64,000 bases of DNA from positions 13,173,076-13,237,075 of the forward strand of contig OX387604.1 in assembly GCA_947568835.1 (NCBI GenBank). The letters run 5' to 3'. The DNA is from Protonemura montana (Eukaryota; Arthropoda; Insecta; Plecoptera; Nemouridae). The translations under genes and the position numbers were made by a program. The notes under the pieces were generated by a model that ran no database searches, was not told where the DNA came from, and saw nothing but the letters and a program-made list of their open reading frames with translations. Below, piece by piece: positions 20,256 through 31,804 of the stretch (its first letter is position 1; each line of letters starts with the position of its first letter).

Positions 20256-20465
20256 GGGGGGTACTCCCTTGAAATTTTCACAGATGATAGAGTACGTGAT
20301 AGGCTTTCGATCCGTGAAGGTCTAAACTTTTGGCCCAGCCCTGGGCAGAAATGAGAATAAGCCTACAAAACTCATAAGCGCTAGCCTTCAAAAATACGTG
20401 ATGTACTGAACGAGACAGGCTAACAATAAAAAAATTTGGTTTTTATTTATTTGCGAGAAAATGAA
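20256..20465 (+). repeat. Long variant unit 3 of the tandem array
   Basis: Third copy of the longer unit, about 1.4 kb after the second with eight normal units between them. Two ordinary units and a cut one follow before the array ends. Confidence 0.9.
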
Positions 20466-20787
20466 GGGGGGGTACTCCCTTGAAATTTTTACAGATGATA
20501 GAGTACGTGATGGGCTTTCGATCTGTGATGGTCTAAATTTTTGGCCTAGCCCTGGACAAAAAAAGGCTAACTTTTTCAAAATTTTTGTTATCATTTATTT
20601 GCGAGAAAATGAAGGGGGGGTACTCCCTTGAAATTTTCACAGATGATAGAGTACGTGATGGGCTTTCGATCTGTGATGGTCTTAATTTTTGGCCCAGCCC
20701 TGGACAAAAAAAGGCTAACTTTTTCAAAATTTTTGTTATCATTTATTTGCGAGAAAATAAAGGGGGGGTACTCCCTTGAAATTTTCT

Positions 20788-20914
20788 CGTTTTCTCGTTG
20801 CGCTATGTTGAGTTGGTGCCTTTAGATGGCGTTTTAGATTTTGCGAGCTAAGTATCCACTATTGCAAGATCGTTACTCTTTTGTTGGAGCGGCAAACAAG
20901 TTTGGTTCTTTGCT
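20788..20914 (+). promoter_or_regulatory. Short ZDHHC23 upstream region next to the array
   Basis: Only about 127 bases separate the last array base from the ZDHHC23 ATG, so the promoter and 5' UTR must lie in this stretch, within the array, or on an upstream exon. No TATA box is obvious. The last unit breaks inside its TTGAAATTTTC block and is followed by TCGTTTTCTCGTTGCG. Confidence 0.4.
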
Positions 20915-23737
20915 ATGACCGGCAGCGAGAGTTTTGTTAATGCGAAATCAGCCAACAGTTTGTGTTGTTTCGAGTTCTTCAACAATAAACAGGAAAAAAG
21001 CCATATATTAGCATGCTGTTGCAATTGTGAAGACTTGGATGCTGCTGCTGACAGGTGAGTCTTACAACACTGTCATAACCTCACACTCTGAATTCTTAAA
21101 TTTATGTGCTTTCATTTTAGAGATTTTATTCTTTAGAGACCACTCAAAATTATGTTGATTCTAGGCTGTTGGTATGCGAGAAAGTTCCATTATCACGGCT
21201 GTCGGGGCTAGCGAGCACTTTGCAGGATCGGCTTCGAATACCATGGCGTGGTGGAGCAAAACAAATATCTATTGACTCGGCTCTACCTATAATTATCTTA
21301 CCAATTTGTGCATACATAGCAGCCCAAAGCCTCCTTAGCACTGTGATAGTTTTTACTATTACTGCTATTGCTTTTTACTATGCACACCAAATTATTTTGT
21401 CACATCTTCCTAAAACTAAATTTTTTGTTGTTTGGACTGTCACCTCAGTAGTATTATTACTTTTTGTTCTGGAAATGAATGTTGTTCCTCTACTTGAAAT
21501 TTTACCTGAAGAAAACTTTGTACTAGTAGGATTAGTATTGTCTGCAATTTGGTGTGCTCATAAAACCCGAATTAAAGCCATTTCTAACCACGTAACTCGC
21601 ACTGGCTCCCCTGAAACTGCCACCGAGGTAGCCTGTGCCGTATGTCACAAGCGAATTCCACCTAGGACATATCACTGCCACATTTGCCAGGCCTGTGTAC
21701 TTAAGCGAGATCACCACAATGTATGGTCAGTACCTTGAAATATGATAAATAAGTCCAGTAAAACTGCCAAATATCAATGTTTTAAAAATATGTTTGTAAT
21801 CTGGTTTTTTTCAGGCTCGACTGTTGTGTTGGTGACAAAAATCTTCTCCTGTATATTCTGGCATTATTGTTCAGTTTTGGGGCTCTCACATATGGAGCAA
21901 TTTTGACACTGACATCGGTATGCCACCCATTCTTCTTTCTAAATGCAGTCCTACTACCTGATGACTGCAGCGATGTCTACCATGACTTAGAGTATGTATT
22001 CAAGACTCTCTTTGTTCCTAGACATGCCAGCAAGACTAGGTTCTATGATTTATAAGAAGGGTTCATTAAATAATTAGTTCTTCAATGTGTTTGCTGGGAA
22101 ATTTTGGTTTCTCTCAAGTTCGTACCCAAGTGTAAAGAGTAGGTTTACTCCTGGACTCATAAAACGGTCCCGTCTAAAAATTTCAAACTCTCGAGTTCGT
22201 TAGAAGGAATTGAGATGAGAGTTGTAGTGCACATGACATGTCACCGGGGGCGTGCTGTCAGGGCATGCAGCCATGTAACGCATGCAACGCATGCCCACTT
22301 GCGCACTACCTATTTTTATTATTGTACTCTCAAAATGTCAAGCCGGTTCACAAATTTTGTTGTTTCAAAACACCAAGTAGTGTTTTAGTTTTTTATAGCA
22401 AATATTTTCGCTTTTTCATTTTTGCGTGACGTCACTTGGCGATGTTCACCCAACTAAGCATCGCCAATTGACGTATTTTCTGACGGAAACATAGCGCTTT
22501 CAGCACAGGCAGGAAGGAGGAGGATTCGTATTGCGTACTGGCGTTGAGAGGCTCAGGATTGCTAAGCCCTGAGCAGCTTAGCTGCCCGCGCTCACGTGCC
22601 CTCGAAAATGTTTGGTAACAGTAGTAAAAATCATGATACCAGCATAAAAATTTGTATGAGATTTCCATCTCATCTTACTCGCCTTAAATACGTAGATTTG
22701 AAGATCAAGAAAACCCCCAATCCTTCCTGTATTGCCTCTTTATGAGACACACTTCTGTGTCTCTACTTTTCCAATAGAAAGAAAAATAATAGTTTTTGTA
22801 TCACCTCCCAATCAACCCAAGTCCCAATTTGTTTTTATGGTAATTCTTTCAATTAGTCGGAGATAACATAAACAGGAAATAGGTTTGTTACATATGGTGA
22901 TTACTTTAGAACAATGGGAAAGATCAACTAAGTTTGACAAATTTCTACAGCCAAACAAAGAGCCCAGGTACCACAAGGCCAATGCAGATTTGCTACCATT
23001 GTGACATATAATTATGCACTTATGAACATAATGATATTCACTGTGAATTTAAGGGATATGGTGAGACAAGAACCCACTGACAGGGCAACTGGTTTGTCAT
23101 TTAAAGAAGCACGTGGCATGCCATGTGCTCGATAGGTACTTACCTCTCTTCCCAATACTGTCTAATGATTCATCTAACTAATGCTAGGGACTTAAACTTT
23201 TTGAGTGGATGGTTTTCTGAGTCCAGGAGTGTACATTGTTGGTAAACAATTTTTGGTCAAGACTGAACAATTTAAAATGAGCCCTTGGTTGTTTCTTCTT
23301 CTTTTTATGTTTTCATTGCCTGCAAAGGAACCATTGGCTTGAAAGTCTGGATAATTTGGTGGAAAAATATGAACAAAAGGAATTGCAATCTTGGCAAGAC
23401 AAAGCCCACAATGTCATGTCATGGAGTTATATGTGATTTATTTGTGATTTATAGTTTTATGATGATAAAAAAAATTTGAACATTAACATTGTTTCTTGCT
23501 TGTAGAATCGCATTGTGCTTTGTGGGTGCCATCTACTGCCTGCTGCTGTCAGCTGTACTTCTTATTCAACTGATTCATCAGTGCTGGACTATTTCTCTGG
23601 GAATCACTGGTCAGGAATGGCGCGGGCTGCCTGCTTCCGAAAAACGGGTGCTCGGCGTTACTTCTTTGCGGCCTCACAGCCGCGGAGTTCCTCGCAATTG
23701 GGCAGCATTTCTGTGTCCTGTTCTGCATCAAAATTGA
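20915..23737 (+). CDS. ZDHHC23: ZDHHC23-type palmitoyltransferase with DHHN in place of DHHC
   Basis: Multi-pass membrane protein of the DHHC S-acyltransferase family, which forms a Cys-acyl intermediate and passes the fatty acid to substrate cysteines. Exons 20915-21054, 21165-21725, 21815-21991 and 23506-23737 give 369 residues. ZDHHC23 traits are the N-terminal LCCFE...LACCCNCEDLD block, DRLRIPWRGGAK, paired hydrophobic helices before and after the cysteine-rich domain, and the arrangement of that domain. The domain reads CAVC, HCHIC, CVLKRDHHNVW, then CCVGDKN after the splice, so the zinc-binding Cys and His are intact but the catalytic Cys of DHHC is Asn (codon AAT at about 21718). A Cys codon (TGT or TGC) differs from AAT by at least two bases, so one base-call error cannot explain it. 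The protein is probably inactive as an acyltransferase unless another cysteine substitutes. The C-terminus is short. Confidence 0.9.
21992..23505 (+). other. ZDHHC23 intron 3
   Basis: This 1.5-kb intron separates the exon ending in HDL and a split Glu codon from the last exon. It has a small cluster of GCATG repeats near 22260-22300. No mobile element or embedded gene was recognised. Confidence 0.4.
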
Positions 23738-26700
23738 TTGAAGAATGCTATGTTTGCATAATGTGAACTATGTGATGGTAACTACGTTCTTAAATTGTGA
23801 TTGCTATTAATTAATTGTGATGTCAGAACAGCATAGTTTTCATATTAAGAAATCTCAATATTTGCATCACAATATGTTTATGTTTCTTCGTTATTAGAAA
23901 ATTACAGTATTTGTATAATGTGCACAGTTTATCTAGATCCATATCTATAAAAACTAAATTTTTATATAAATGGTTTCCACCTGTTTTTCAAAGCATTGAA
24001 AGTGTAGGTACACTGGTATTAAGCACTAAAGAGTTTTCATTGGAACAATTTTTGGCAGACATTTATATTTCGAAAAGCAACAGGTTTCAATTTCAGTCTC
24101 TGATATTTACACTGTAGTTATATTGGTACTCTTAACTCAGCCAAATTGCTGACAAAGTTATGACATGAAGCCTAAAGTTTGTTAAAATTAGGGTATGTTT
24201 GCACAAATTCAGAGTCCTTGAATAATTCAGATTTAAATAATGCTAAATAGTGCACACTAGTCTCTGCAATTTAGTCTCCTAGCCAAATATGTCCAAAGAC
24301 TGAACAAATATAGGTAGAAGGTGAACTACTATATTATTGTATCTTTTGCTGTATGGCTTGGGTGGAAGAAGAGTTGAAAACTGTTTCTGAACTAATAAAG
24401 TATTAATTTATTTGTACATGCGTTGTGTTTTGAAAATTAGGCTTTTTAGAGCATTCTTCGATGGCAGATAGGGAAGGGAAGGGGTCCTAAACACTTAATT
24501 ATGGGTCTTAGACAGGTATAAGTAAATGAAGGCCACTTGCAAATCAAGACAGTTAACCCGATAATAGTCGCGCCTCCGTTTGTGACGTTAGTAGTTCCGG
24601 CCAAACGTTTCGACCGCATCATCTAAAATTTGCAAATAACCACAGGGTGACGTTTTTACTGCAAACAAAGGGGAGCTAATCATTGATGTAAAGCATACAA
24701 GGTGACAAATGATCTAATTTTATTTTTTTATGTTTATTTAGGTCTAGATTCTGATGAAGGAACACAGATCACAGTTCTCTTTAGGTGCTATGTTTTGTTG
24801 CAAGTTACCTTTTGATTATAAAAGTTATTTTTTTATTACACAAGTTTAATTTTGACTATACAAGTATTCTTTTGATTACACAATTGAACTTTTGGTAAGA
24901 TCACGCACTATCGTCTCGTTCTACTTCTTGGGTACTCTGCAAATTAAGTGGGTGCATTGGATACAAATGGTAGTAGTTTTTCTGTTGTTTTGTAAGAGCA
25001 GAAAGCAGTTGTATTATGCCACCACTGTATATTGAAGAATGGTCAAAGCACTTCGATAATAAACACGACTCAAAATAATCACTCAGATAATATGTTTTGC
25101 TGGCCTTAGAAGTCGCGTAGCGGTCAAAAAGACTAGGAAACCAAACAAACCATCTTATCCTAATGCAATTCTGCAGAAAACTAAATCGGGTATTGCTCGG
25201 TAGGTATGTCAAGCCAGACAGCTTGAGTATGCACAATTTACAAATACCAACTGTTAAAAGAAGAACCCGGTTTAAAAGACGGCGTCACGACTTCTCTCGC
25301 GTTAAAATTGCTCGGATACATTCCTAGGGACTCGTGTTTACTTTAGAATGAAACATTTTGGAATTGCATTATACGAAAAGGTCTTCACACCACCATTGAA
25401 AGAAACATGGCCTCCCTCTCCCCCACCACAAGTTTTTTAGTCTGCTGTAATTTTGAATCGAGGTATTATTTGGTTATTTTTCACTCAGTTGAGCTTACTA
25501 AGGACCATATAGAAATGTTAAAAATATCATTGCTATCAGTTTGGATTGGTCGTAGAACCATTGCGTGGGGTTTATTTTGAGGCCCTGGCGAGAAGAAGTT
25601 AAGGGCCTTTGCCTGGCTATATAAATCGGCAGTATCTTATCATTTTGGATCCTGTTTTAAAATGGTTGCATTTTACTGGAACGATGTTATCTTTTCTGAT
25701 TTTGATTAATATTTTCTTACACAATAGTTCACTAGAGGGCCCCGGTGCTGTTTAAGTTTGGAGGCGCTCGGTACGGGAATTAAGACCGGTTTTCTGGACC
25801 AGTTCGCCTCTAGCCTCCTTAGACCTTATGAAACGATGCACGTAATTACATTATCATCACAATCACCTTAAAATGTTTGTAATATTATTCACGTGATTAA
25901 TGCTAAAGGTAAAAAGTCGACAACAAAATATCACTCAATAAAGCACTGAAATGGAATATAAGCAATTTCGAGCTCTATTCAAAACTACATTTTTTTTTTT
26001 ATGTCTAAAGTCTAAATTATAATCTGATGAGCACTGCACTGGACTGCTGTAATGGAACAATATTTTGGAAGTCCCTCAACTGGCAATTGGATCTTCGCCA
26101 ACCTGCCGACCTGCCGGTAAATTTCTTTGTGACACTTGGGTCGGTTGAACCATGTCATTTCTTGACATCATATGTACTTCAAAGAAAATGCAGACTAATA
26201 ATTGTGGCAGATCTTGTTTCTTGGGCCTGCCTGCATTTTTTTTTACTAATTTGAAAAAAATTGCAAACGTTTACTGACAATCATTTTGTCAATTAATTTT
26301 TAGCCGACATGAGTTCAAGCATTTTAAATGGCTTCTAAATAATAAATAAATATCCTCCTCCTCGGCTCTGTAGTAAAACAATTTTGTGGGGATTGCAGTA
26401 CACACGTCTAAAACTTCTGCCAACGTAGATTAATAGTCATCTAGCTGGAAAATTACACCTCTAGTGTACTGTTTTAAAATGTCATAAAGTAGTCATAGTC
26501 ATAAAGTATGACTAGGCCATCACTGCTATTAAACTCCAAGGAACTATCTAATATAATATTTGAAATTGAAAGATTACTCGGTACCTCACTTTAAAATGGG
26601 TTTTTAAAAGTTGCACCGTTACAAAGCTATTGGCTGTCCGAATCGAACGTTTCGCCTATGAGCCAATAGAACGTGTTCTTTAAATCAGCTCGATTTGAAT

Positions 26701-27596
26701 TTAAAAATCTATCTTAGAGCACGATTCATGTGCGGTTGCCCACAAATATAATAATGGTTTTTTGTTAGAACTGATAAGTAGTTTTATAGGTAAGTACATA
26801 CTTTGGCAGTGAAACAGTGTTGTTATTTGATGCTGTATCATTTTATTCTGTAAATCCCACCCTCTACCTAAGGAAAATAGCAGTTCAACCCTACACATGA
26901 TAGGTACGAACTTCCGCGATGTGTTAGAGCGGTGCACGGTGCCTATATTTAGGAGACAAGTAAGGATGTTGACTCGTGGTTACGCCGATTTAGATTTTTC
27001 GGCAGTGTGCCATCCAGCGAGAAGTTTTTGTATGGCTCAGTAGCTGGCAAACTTTTTCTGATTATCGTTAATCGGTGAATTACGCATCTACTGTACATAA
27101 GATAATGCATAGCTTGCAATTTTTTTCGTGCCTAAATCTGTTTATTTTCTTGCAACAATGAACGCAGGGCGTTTCTTCCGACGTGTTTAATATTTTATTC
27201 TTTTTGTAAGAAGCAATTACCAGGTAATAATTTGCCATTGATTGTGAAGTGGTATGTCACATTTTATAATATTATTACTATACCATCCCAACAAACAATG
27301 TAAAACCACTTGCAGCAAAGTGAGAAAATATTAATTGACACCCAAACATACAATCGAGTTCACATCAAAGTTATAATACATCACACATCAGTAACTAGGC
27401 ATGAGGAATGTGTTTGAAAATGAAATCACGTGGTAATATAAAGAATCAATTACTTAGCCTACATATTTAACATATAGCCCAGCAACGTGACACGTCTTGG
27501 CTTGAGCGATCAATATCGCGCGAGCCTGGTTGGTAGTGGTTCTCTCACGTCAATCAAGACGGTGATTAGAGTTTAGCAATTAGTCACTATACAACC
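23738..27596. other. Gene-free region between ZDHHC23 and the SLC1 gene
   Basis: This is 3.9 kb of AT-rich sequence with no recognised gene. The longest open frame (24901-25236, minus, 111 codons) resembles no family I know and lacks supporting context. A short T-rich stretch at about 24790-24895 repeats the theme TTTTGATTAyACAA three or four times. A possible promoter for the SLC1 gene lies just upstream of 27597, where CpG-containing sequence (ATCGCGCGAG) occurs. Confidence 0.45.
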
Positions 27597-30500
27597 ATGG
27601 ATATTATGCAGTGCTATTGCCTTTTCCAGCGTCGTCCGTTAACCAACATGCCTATGTCGTGGGCTCCTGTGAAAGAGTGGATCAGCCAAAACATGCTGCT
27701 GATGGCCACTATTGGTGGGGTCATCGTTGGCGCGATTGCCGGTGAGTAATCCGATTGGCTCTGGTAAAATTATACTCCCAACCAATGGATTACTGTTAGG
27801 ATTATTAAATTGTTGCAGGTGTATCTTGCAAATCGTGGCACCCTAATGCTGAAGTCATCATGTTGGTGCTATATCCTGGCGAACTATTTATGAGACTTCT
27901 TCGTCTCATGATGCTTCCACTGATAGTAGCTAGCTTGGTATCAGGTATGTTTCAATAAACAACGTCGAAACACGGTCCTCATACCTCGCCGCCGCCGCCC
28001 GCCTTCTTCAATAATTCGTGAAAAATTACAAAGTTGACGTTCATCGTCAATATGCTTTTTTGACATAAAAGACATTCATGTCAGGGATTTTGCGTGTTTT
28101 TGGACTCTTCAACCTTCTATAGTTTAAATGAAACCTTCAACCTTTTCAACCTCTATCAGGTTTCAACTTTCTGTAATCTCGAAAAAAGCGCATCGACGAC
28201 GAATGACACATTTGTGTTGAGGAGGGTAAGCTGTTAAGAAGCCCTTGCCTAAGACCTCTGACCCTGCCATGACTCGAAGAAAATGAGAGTATTTAATTGA
28301 CTGGGGTTTAGTTTGTGAAACAATTTCTGGGTGATGTAATGCAAATTAAATGAACAATACAAAGTTGAACCAAGTTCTGATATGGTAGCACCCAGAAATT
28401 ATTAAAAATAATAATAATAATCTCTGTTGTCCCCTTTGCTAAATCCCCTTCAGACCCACATTTTATAAGTGAGAATGATTTTATATGTTCACATCATTCT
28501 ACCAGATGATTGGTTATTTTTATAGGCTGCGCTCGACTCAACGCTAGACTGAACGGAAAGATCGCTGCTCGAACACTGGCATATTTTCTAGCAACATCTT
28601 TTTTAAATGCAGCTTTAGGAACAACAATAGCTGTCCTAATGCGCCCCGGTCGAGTCACTAGGCCTAGTCTAAGTGCCTATGATGCTCGTATTGGTGATAA
28701 CAGGCCAAGGTTCTTAGATGCAGTGTTGGATCTCGGAAGGTAGGACTCAAAAGATTATTTAAAGAGTGCCCATTGTTTTTCTCAACGAAGATGCAGGTAG
28801 CCCTGTTAACGCTGCTAAGCATCCTTCAATCAAACACTTACTATCATTTTGTCCTGTCTTTGCAGAAATATCTTTACTGACAATTTAGTCAAAGCTGCAT
28901 TCCAGCAGGTAATCTTGGTTTGTTGGTAGAGCAGAGGCTTTTCAAGAACTGATGGTTCTGGGAGTGATTGGGCACATTTTACGTTTTAGGCACATACAGT
29001 GTACGTTCCCGTAGCTGGCCAGGTATCGAATGAAGCTAATACTACTTGGAATGGTGAGATTGAGACTGTGCGGTCCTTGCAATATAGGTAGGTACCTGTT
29101 TTCAGGAAAAACTATGGTCTAATAAATGAACAGTTTTTGTACAGTTACACAGTTTTTTCAAAATGTATTTTATTTTAGGTATTTTCTGCTCTTTCAAAAT
29201 ATTTAAAAAAGAACCATTTCTAGTTTTCCAGAGGCATAAGTTTTATGATCATTTTTTTTTTAAATTAATTTTTATACATTAAAAAAGCAAAACAGTAAGT
29301 GCAAAACTGAAATATTTTTTAAGTCACATTTGTCATTTCGTTATTTTAGAGATGGTACAAACACTCTTGGCATTATATTTTTTTGTCTCGTGTTTGGAAC
29401 GATTTTGGGAGGCGCTGGCGCTAAGGGCAGAGTCTTGGTTGAATTCTTTACAGCGATGGACCATGTAGTCATGCGAATGGTTGGTGGTTTGATGTGGTAA
29501 GTGTTTTTTTTTTTTAATCTCATATTATAAATCACATAGTGATATGTGATCACATCTGTGATAGTAAATCACATATCAATCACAACTATAGTTGACATGT
29601 GAGGATATGCTATGCTGAATAGTGACTTTGTGGAGAAGTCTTGACAACATGTGAAATAGAAGTTTGCAAATTTAGATTAATGTAGTCTCTAAATTCCTGA
29701 GACTTTGTTGGGATAAATTGTGCCGAAAGGCTGGATACTTCTAATGGAAAAAGGAAAATGAATTATTTGTGGGGCCTTCTGCGTACATCAATGCTTGTCT
29801 TGATAAATTCTGTAGTTACTCTACTTTGTTCTGTATAACACTTTTTATTTTCTAGGCTTACCCCAGTTGGTGTTGCGAGCGTGGTATGCGGGAAGATTCT
29901 TTCTGTGGAAGAACTGACCCAAGTGATTCAACAGTTGAGCTGGTTTGTGATCACTGTGACACTGGGAGTGCTGTTCTACCAGTTACTTATTTTACAAGCA
30001 ATCTACTTTATCTTTATTCGTCGCAACCCTTACACATACTATTGGAGATTAATAGAAGCCACCGTAACTGCTTTTGCTACAGCATCCACGTAAGTTCCCA
30101 TCCTGAAATTTAAAACATCTTTAAATCGACAAAACTATCTTGTTAAAACTATCATTTGTCTGCGTTACAGAGCTGCAACCCTTCCCGTGAGCTTCCGCTG
30201 CTTGGACAACAAGCTTCGAATCGACCCCAGAATCTCTCGCTTTGTGCTCCCAGTAGGTTGCAACATCAACATGGATGGAACCGCTTTATTTGTCGCAGCA
30301 GCCTGTGTGTTTGTGGCTCAGATGAGTGATATTTCTCTGTCCTTGGGTCAGCTTTTGACTGTTTGGTGAGCATTTCGTTACAATCCTAAAATCATTTAAA
30401 TGCAAGTGGGATCTCGGAAGTATGCACCCTAACATATCATCTTTCTCGTTTCTTAGCCTAGTGTCGACAGCAGCAAGTTTCTCGTCTGCTAGTGTACCTA

Positions 30501-31804
30501 GTGCTGCTTTGGTGCTTATCTTCATGGTGCTTGGTACAGTGGATGTACCTACCCGTGATGTTTCGTTGTTGTTTGCTGTTGACTGGCTTGTGTAAGTTGC
30601 TGGCAGGATCATTTCTTGTATATTTTATATTTTTAAATATGTTAGAATTTTCCCAGCAATGATTTGAACAGTTTGACATCGTAATATTGTTTCAGAGATC
30701 GTATACGCACTACAAACAATATGCTTGGTGATTGTTATGCTGCAGCGATAATCCAACATCTGTCACGAGAGCAGCTCATTGCTGCAGATTCCGACATATT
30801 AAAGGTATTACTGTACTACCATAATGCTAATGTTAAAACTTCTTTGAGAAAATGGCCCCCAAATTGCTACTTTACAGACAAAAGTGGAGGGTACTTATAG
30901 ATGAAGCCACCGTTATTTCGAGTGTTAAGAAATTTAATTTAGGTTTTTCTCGCAGATTACCTAATTTTGAGACTGGTTTACGCACAATAATCTTTATTAT
31001 ACTAAACTTATCGATAGTTATTCATGTTTCGATAATTTGAGTTGTAATTGCGTAACTGTAGTTTGGTAAAAGGGGCGGCCGCAAGCGCCATCGTATATCA
31101 TCCTCTGTTCCCCAGTTTTGCCTACTCGTTTACTAACAAGAAAGCATAAAATTAATGCTGCCTCTCTTCCTATACCTACACACTTAAGGGTCCTTCTAAT
31201 GACCAGAATATTTTGAGTTCTTTATGCAGAGACAATCGGTCGCTTCAACGCAGGGAAAAACTATGCTCTGCAGTGGCACAAAAATCCTACTAATAATTCT
31301 GAGATTGAACAGTTAATATTTCATTTTCTTTGTTACATACTTCAGTTAAATTTTTCAGGCATGGCTGGCCAACCTCATAACAAGCCTTTATAAAAAATGT
31401 CTGAAACTTACTTGTTTTACAATTTTACCGTTTCTGTCTTAGTATACTTGTGTAATAGTAATACTAAAACTTTACATGCTCAGACTTTACAAAGACTTCA
31501 TTTGTCTTCCCCCCCCCCCCCATTTCTGCCATTCAAGCACTCGTAAATATTTCTTAATATATAATTAGGGTGAGGATTAACGGTATCATATTCAGAACTA
31601 AGTACTTAGTTTAAATTTTTCGAATTTGAGCCTTGGTGATTTCATGATGATGTAGATATTATGACAAGTTTTCACATTCTGCAGGGTTCAGCTAATGGCT
31701 ACGTGCTTCCAATGACTTTGGACGATGTCATTGTCGAGTTGCCAGAAAACGACTCCGTCTTTGTCGACCTTCCAGCTAGAAATGGCTCCATTAGAAAGAT
31801 GTAA
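27597..31804 (+). CDS. SLC1-family excitatory amino acid transporter-like protein, divergent
   Basis: Sodium-coupled plasma-membrane carrier of the EAAT/ASCT family. Exons 27597-27741, 27819-27944, 28526-28739, 28866-28908, 28990-29087, 29350-29496, 29856-30089, 30171-30365, 30457-30591, 30696-30804 and 31685-31804 give 521 residues, a normal length. Family blocks are [54 protein letters not shown] and [16 protein letters not shown]. In TM8 the Asp, the Arg that binds the acidic side chain, the Asn and the last Asp of the motif are kept, which points to glutamate or aspartate rather than neutral amino acids. Oddities: TM7 has ALFVA where EAATs have ALYEA; hairpin 1 has ASTA for SSSS; hairpin 2 has [11 protein letters not shown] where the family has SIGAAGxPxAG, losing all its conserved glycines. 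No stop or frameshift was seen. NTT in the large TM3-TM4 loop (exon 5) is a glycosylation sequon. Confidence 0.92.
30805..31684 (+). other. SLC1 intron 10 containing a MITE copy and a C-tract
   Basis: This intron holds a foldback-MITE family copy at about 30855-31110 and a pure run of about 12 C at about 31510. No embedded gene was seen. Confidence 0.5.
30855..31110 (+). mobile_element. MITE family copy in SLC1 intron 10
   Basis: It matches the foldback element at 61940-62397 through a TTAC(a/c)GACAAAA-like edge, GATGAAGCCACCGTTATT (partner GTGGAGCCACTATCGTCT), TTTCTCGCAGATTACC (partner TTTCTCGTAGGTTAACTC) and TTTTGAGACT. Its right end (CGCCATCGTATATCATCCTC) matches 44265-44290. It is diverged, with no intact terminal repeats. 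Confidence 0.6.

Larger units (their letters stand above)
16886..20787 (+). repeat. 148-bp tandem (satellite-like) array, about 25 units
   Basis: Head-to-tail units begin at a G7 run followed by TACTCCCTTGAAATTTTCAC and end TTTGCGAGAAAATGAA. Unit starts fall at roughly 17013, 17161, 17309, 17463, 17611, 17759, 17968, 18118, 18265 and so on to 20762, with a period of 148. The first unit (16886) is diverged and the last is cut at about 20787. Three units are longer (~209 bp). Subtypes alternate, for example GGGCTTTCGATC and GAGCTTTTGATC forms. A distinctive pair (AAAATGGCAAAC in one unit, TTGCACAG in the next) occurs at 18413/18561 and again at 19957/20105, which shows block duplication. Because 148 is 1 modulo 3, every frame closes after about two units; the ~99-codon open frames on both strands are by-products, not genes. 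Confidence 0.97.

Noticed and set aside
17013-20787. CRISPR-like array
   Set aside because: Whole units are repeated without unique spacers, the unit is 148 bases, and the host is an animal.
16932-20825. Dozens of overlapping 60-118 codon open frames on both strands
   Set aside because: They are the 148-bp repeat read in successive frames. Unit length 1 modulo 3 closes each frame after about two units, both strands are equally open, and no start context or family match is seen.
24901-25236. 111-codon open frame on the minus strand between ZDHHC23 and the SLC1 gene
   Set aside because: No recognisable motif, AT-rich context and no neighbouring exons. It could be a transposon scrap but cannot be supported.
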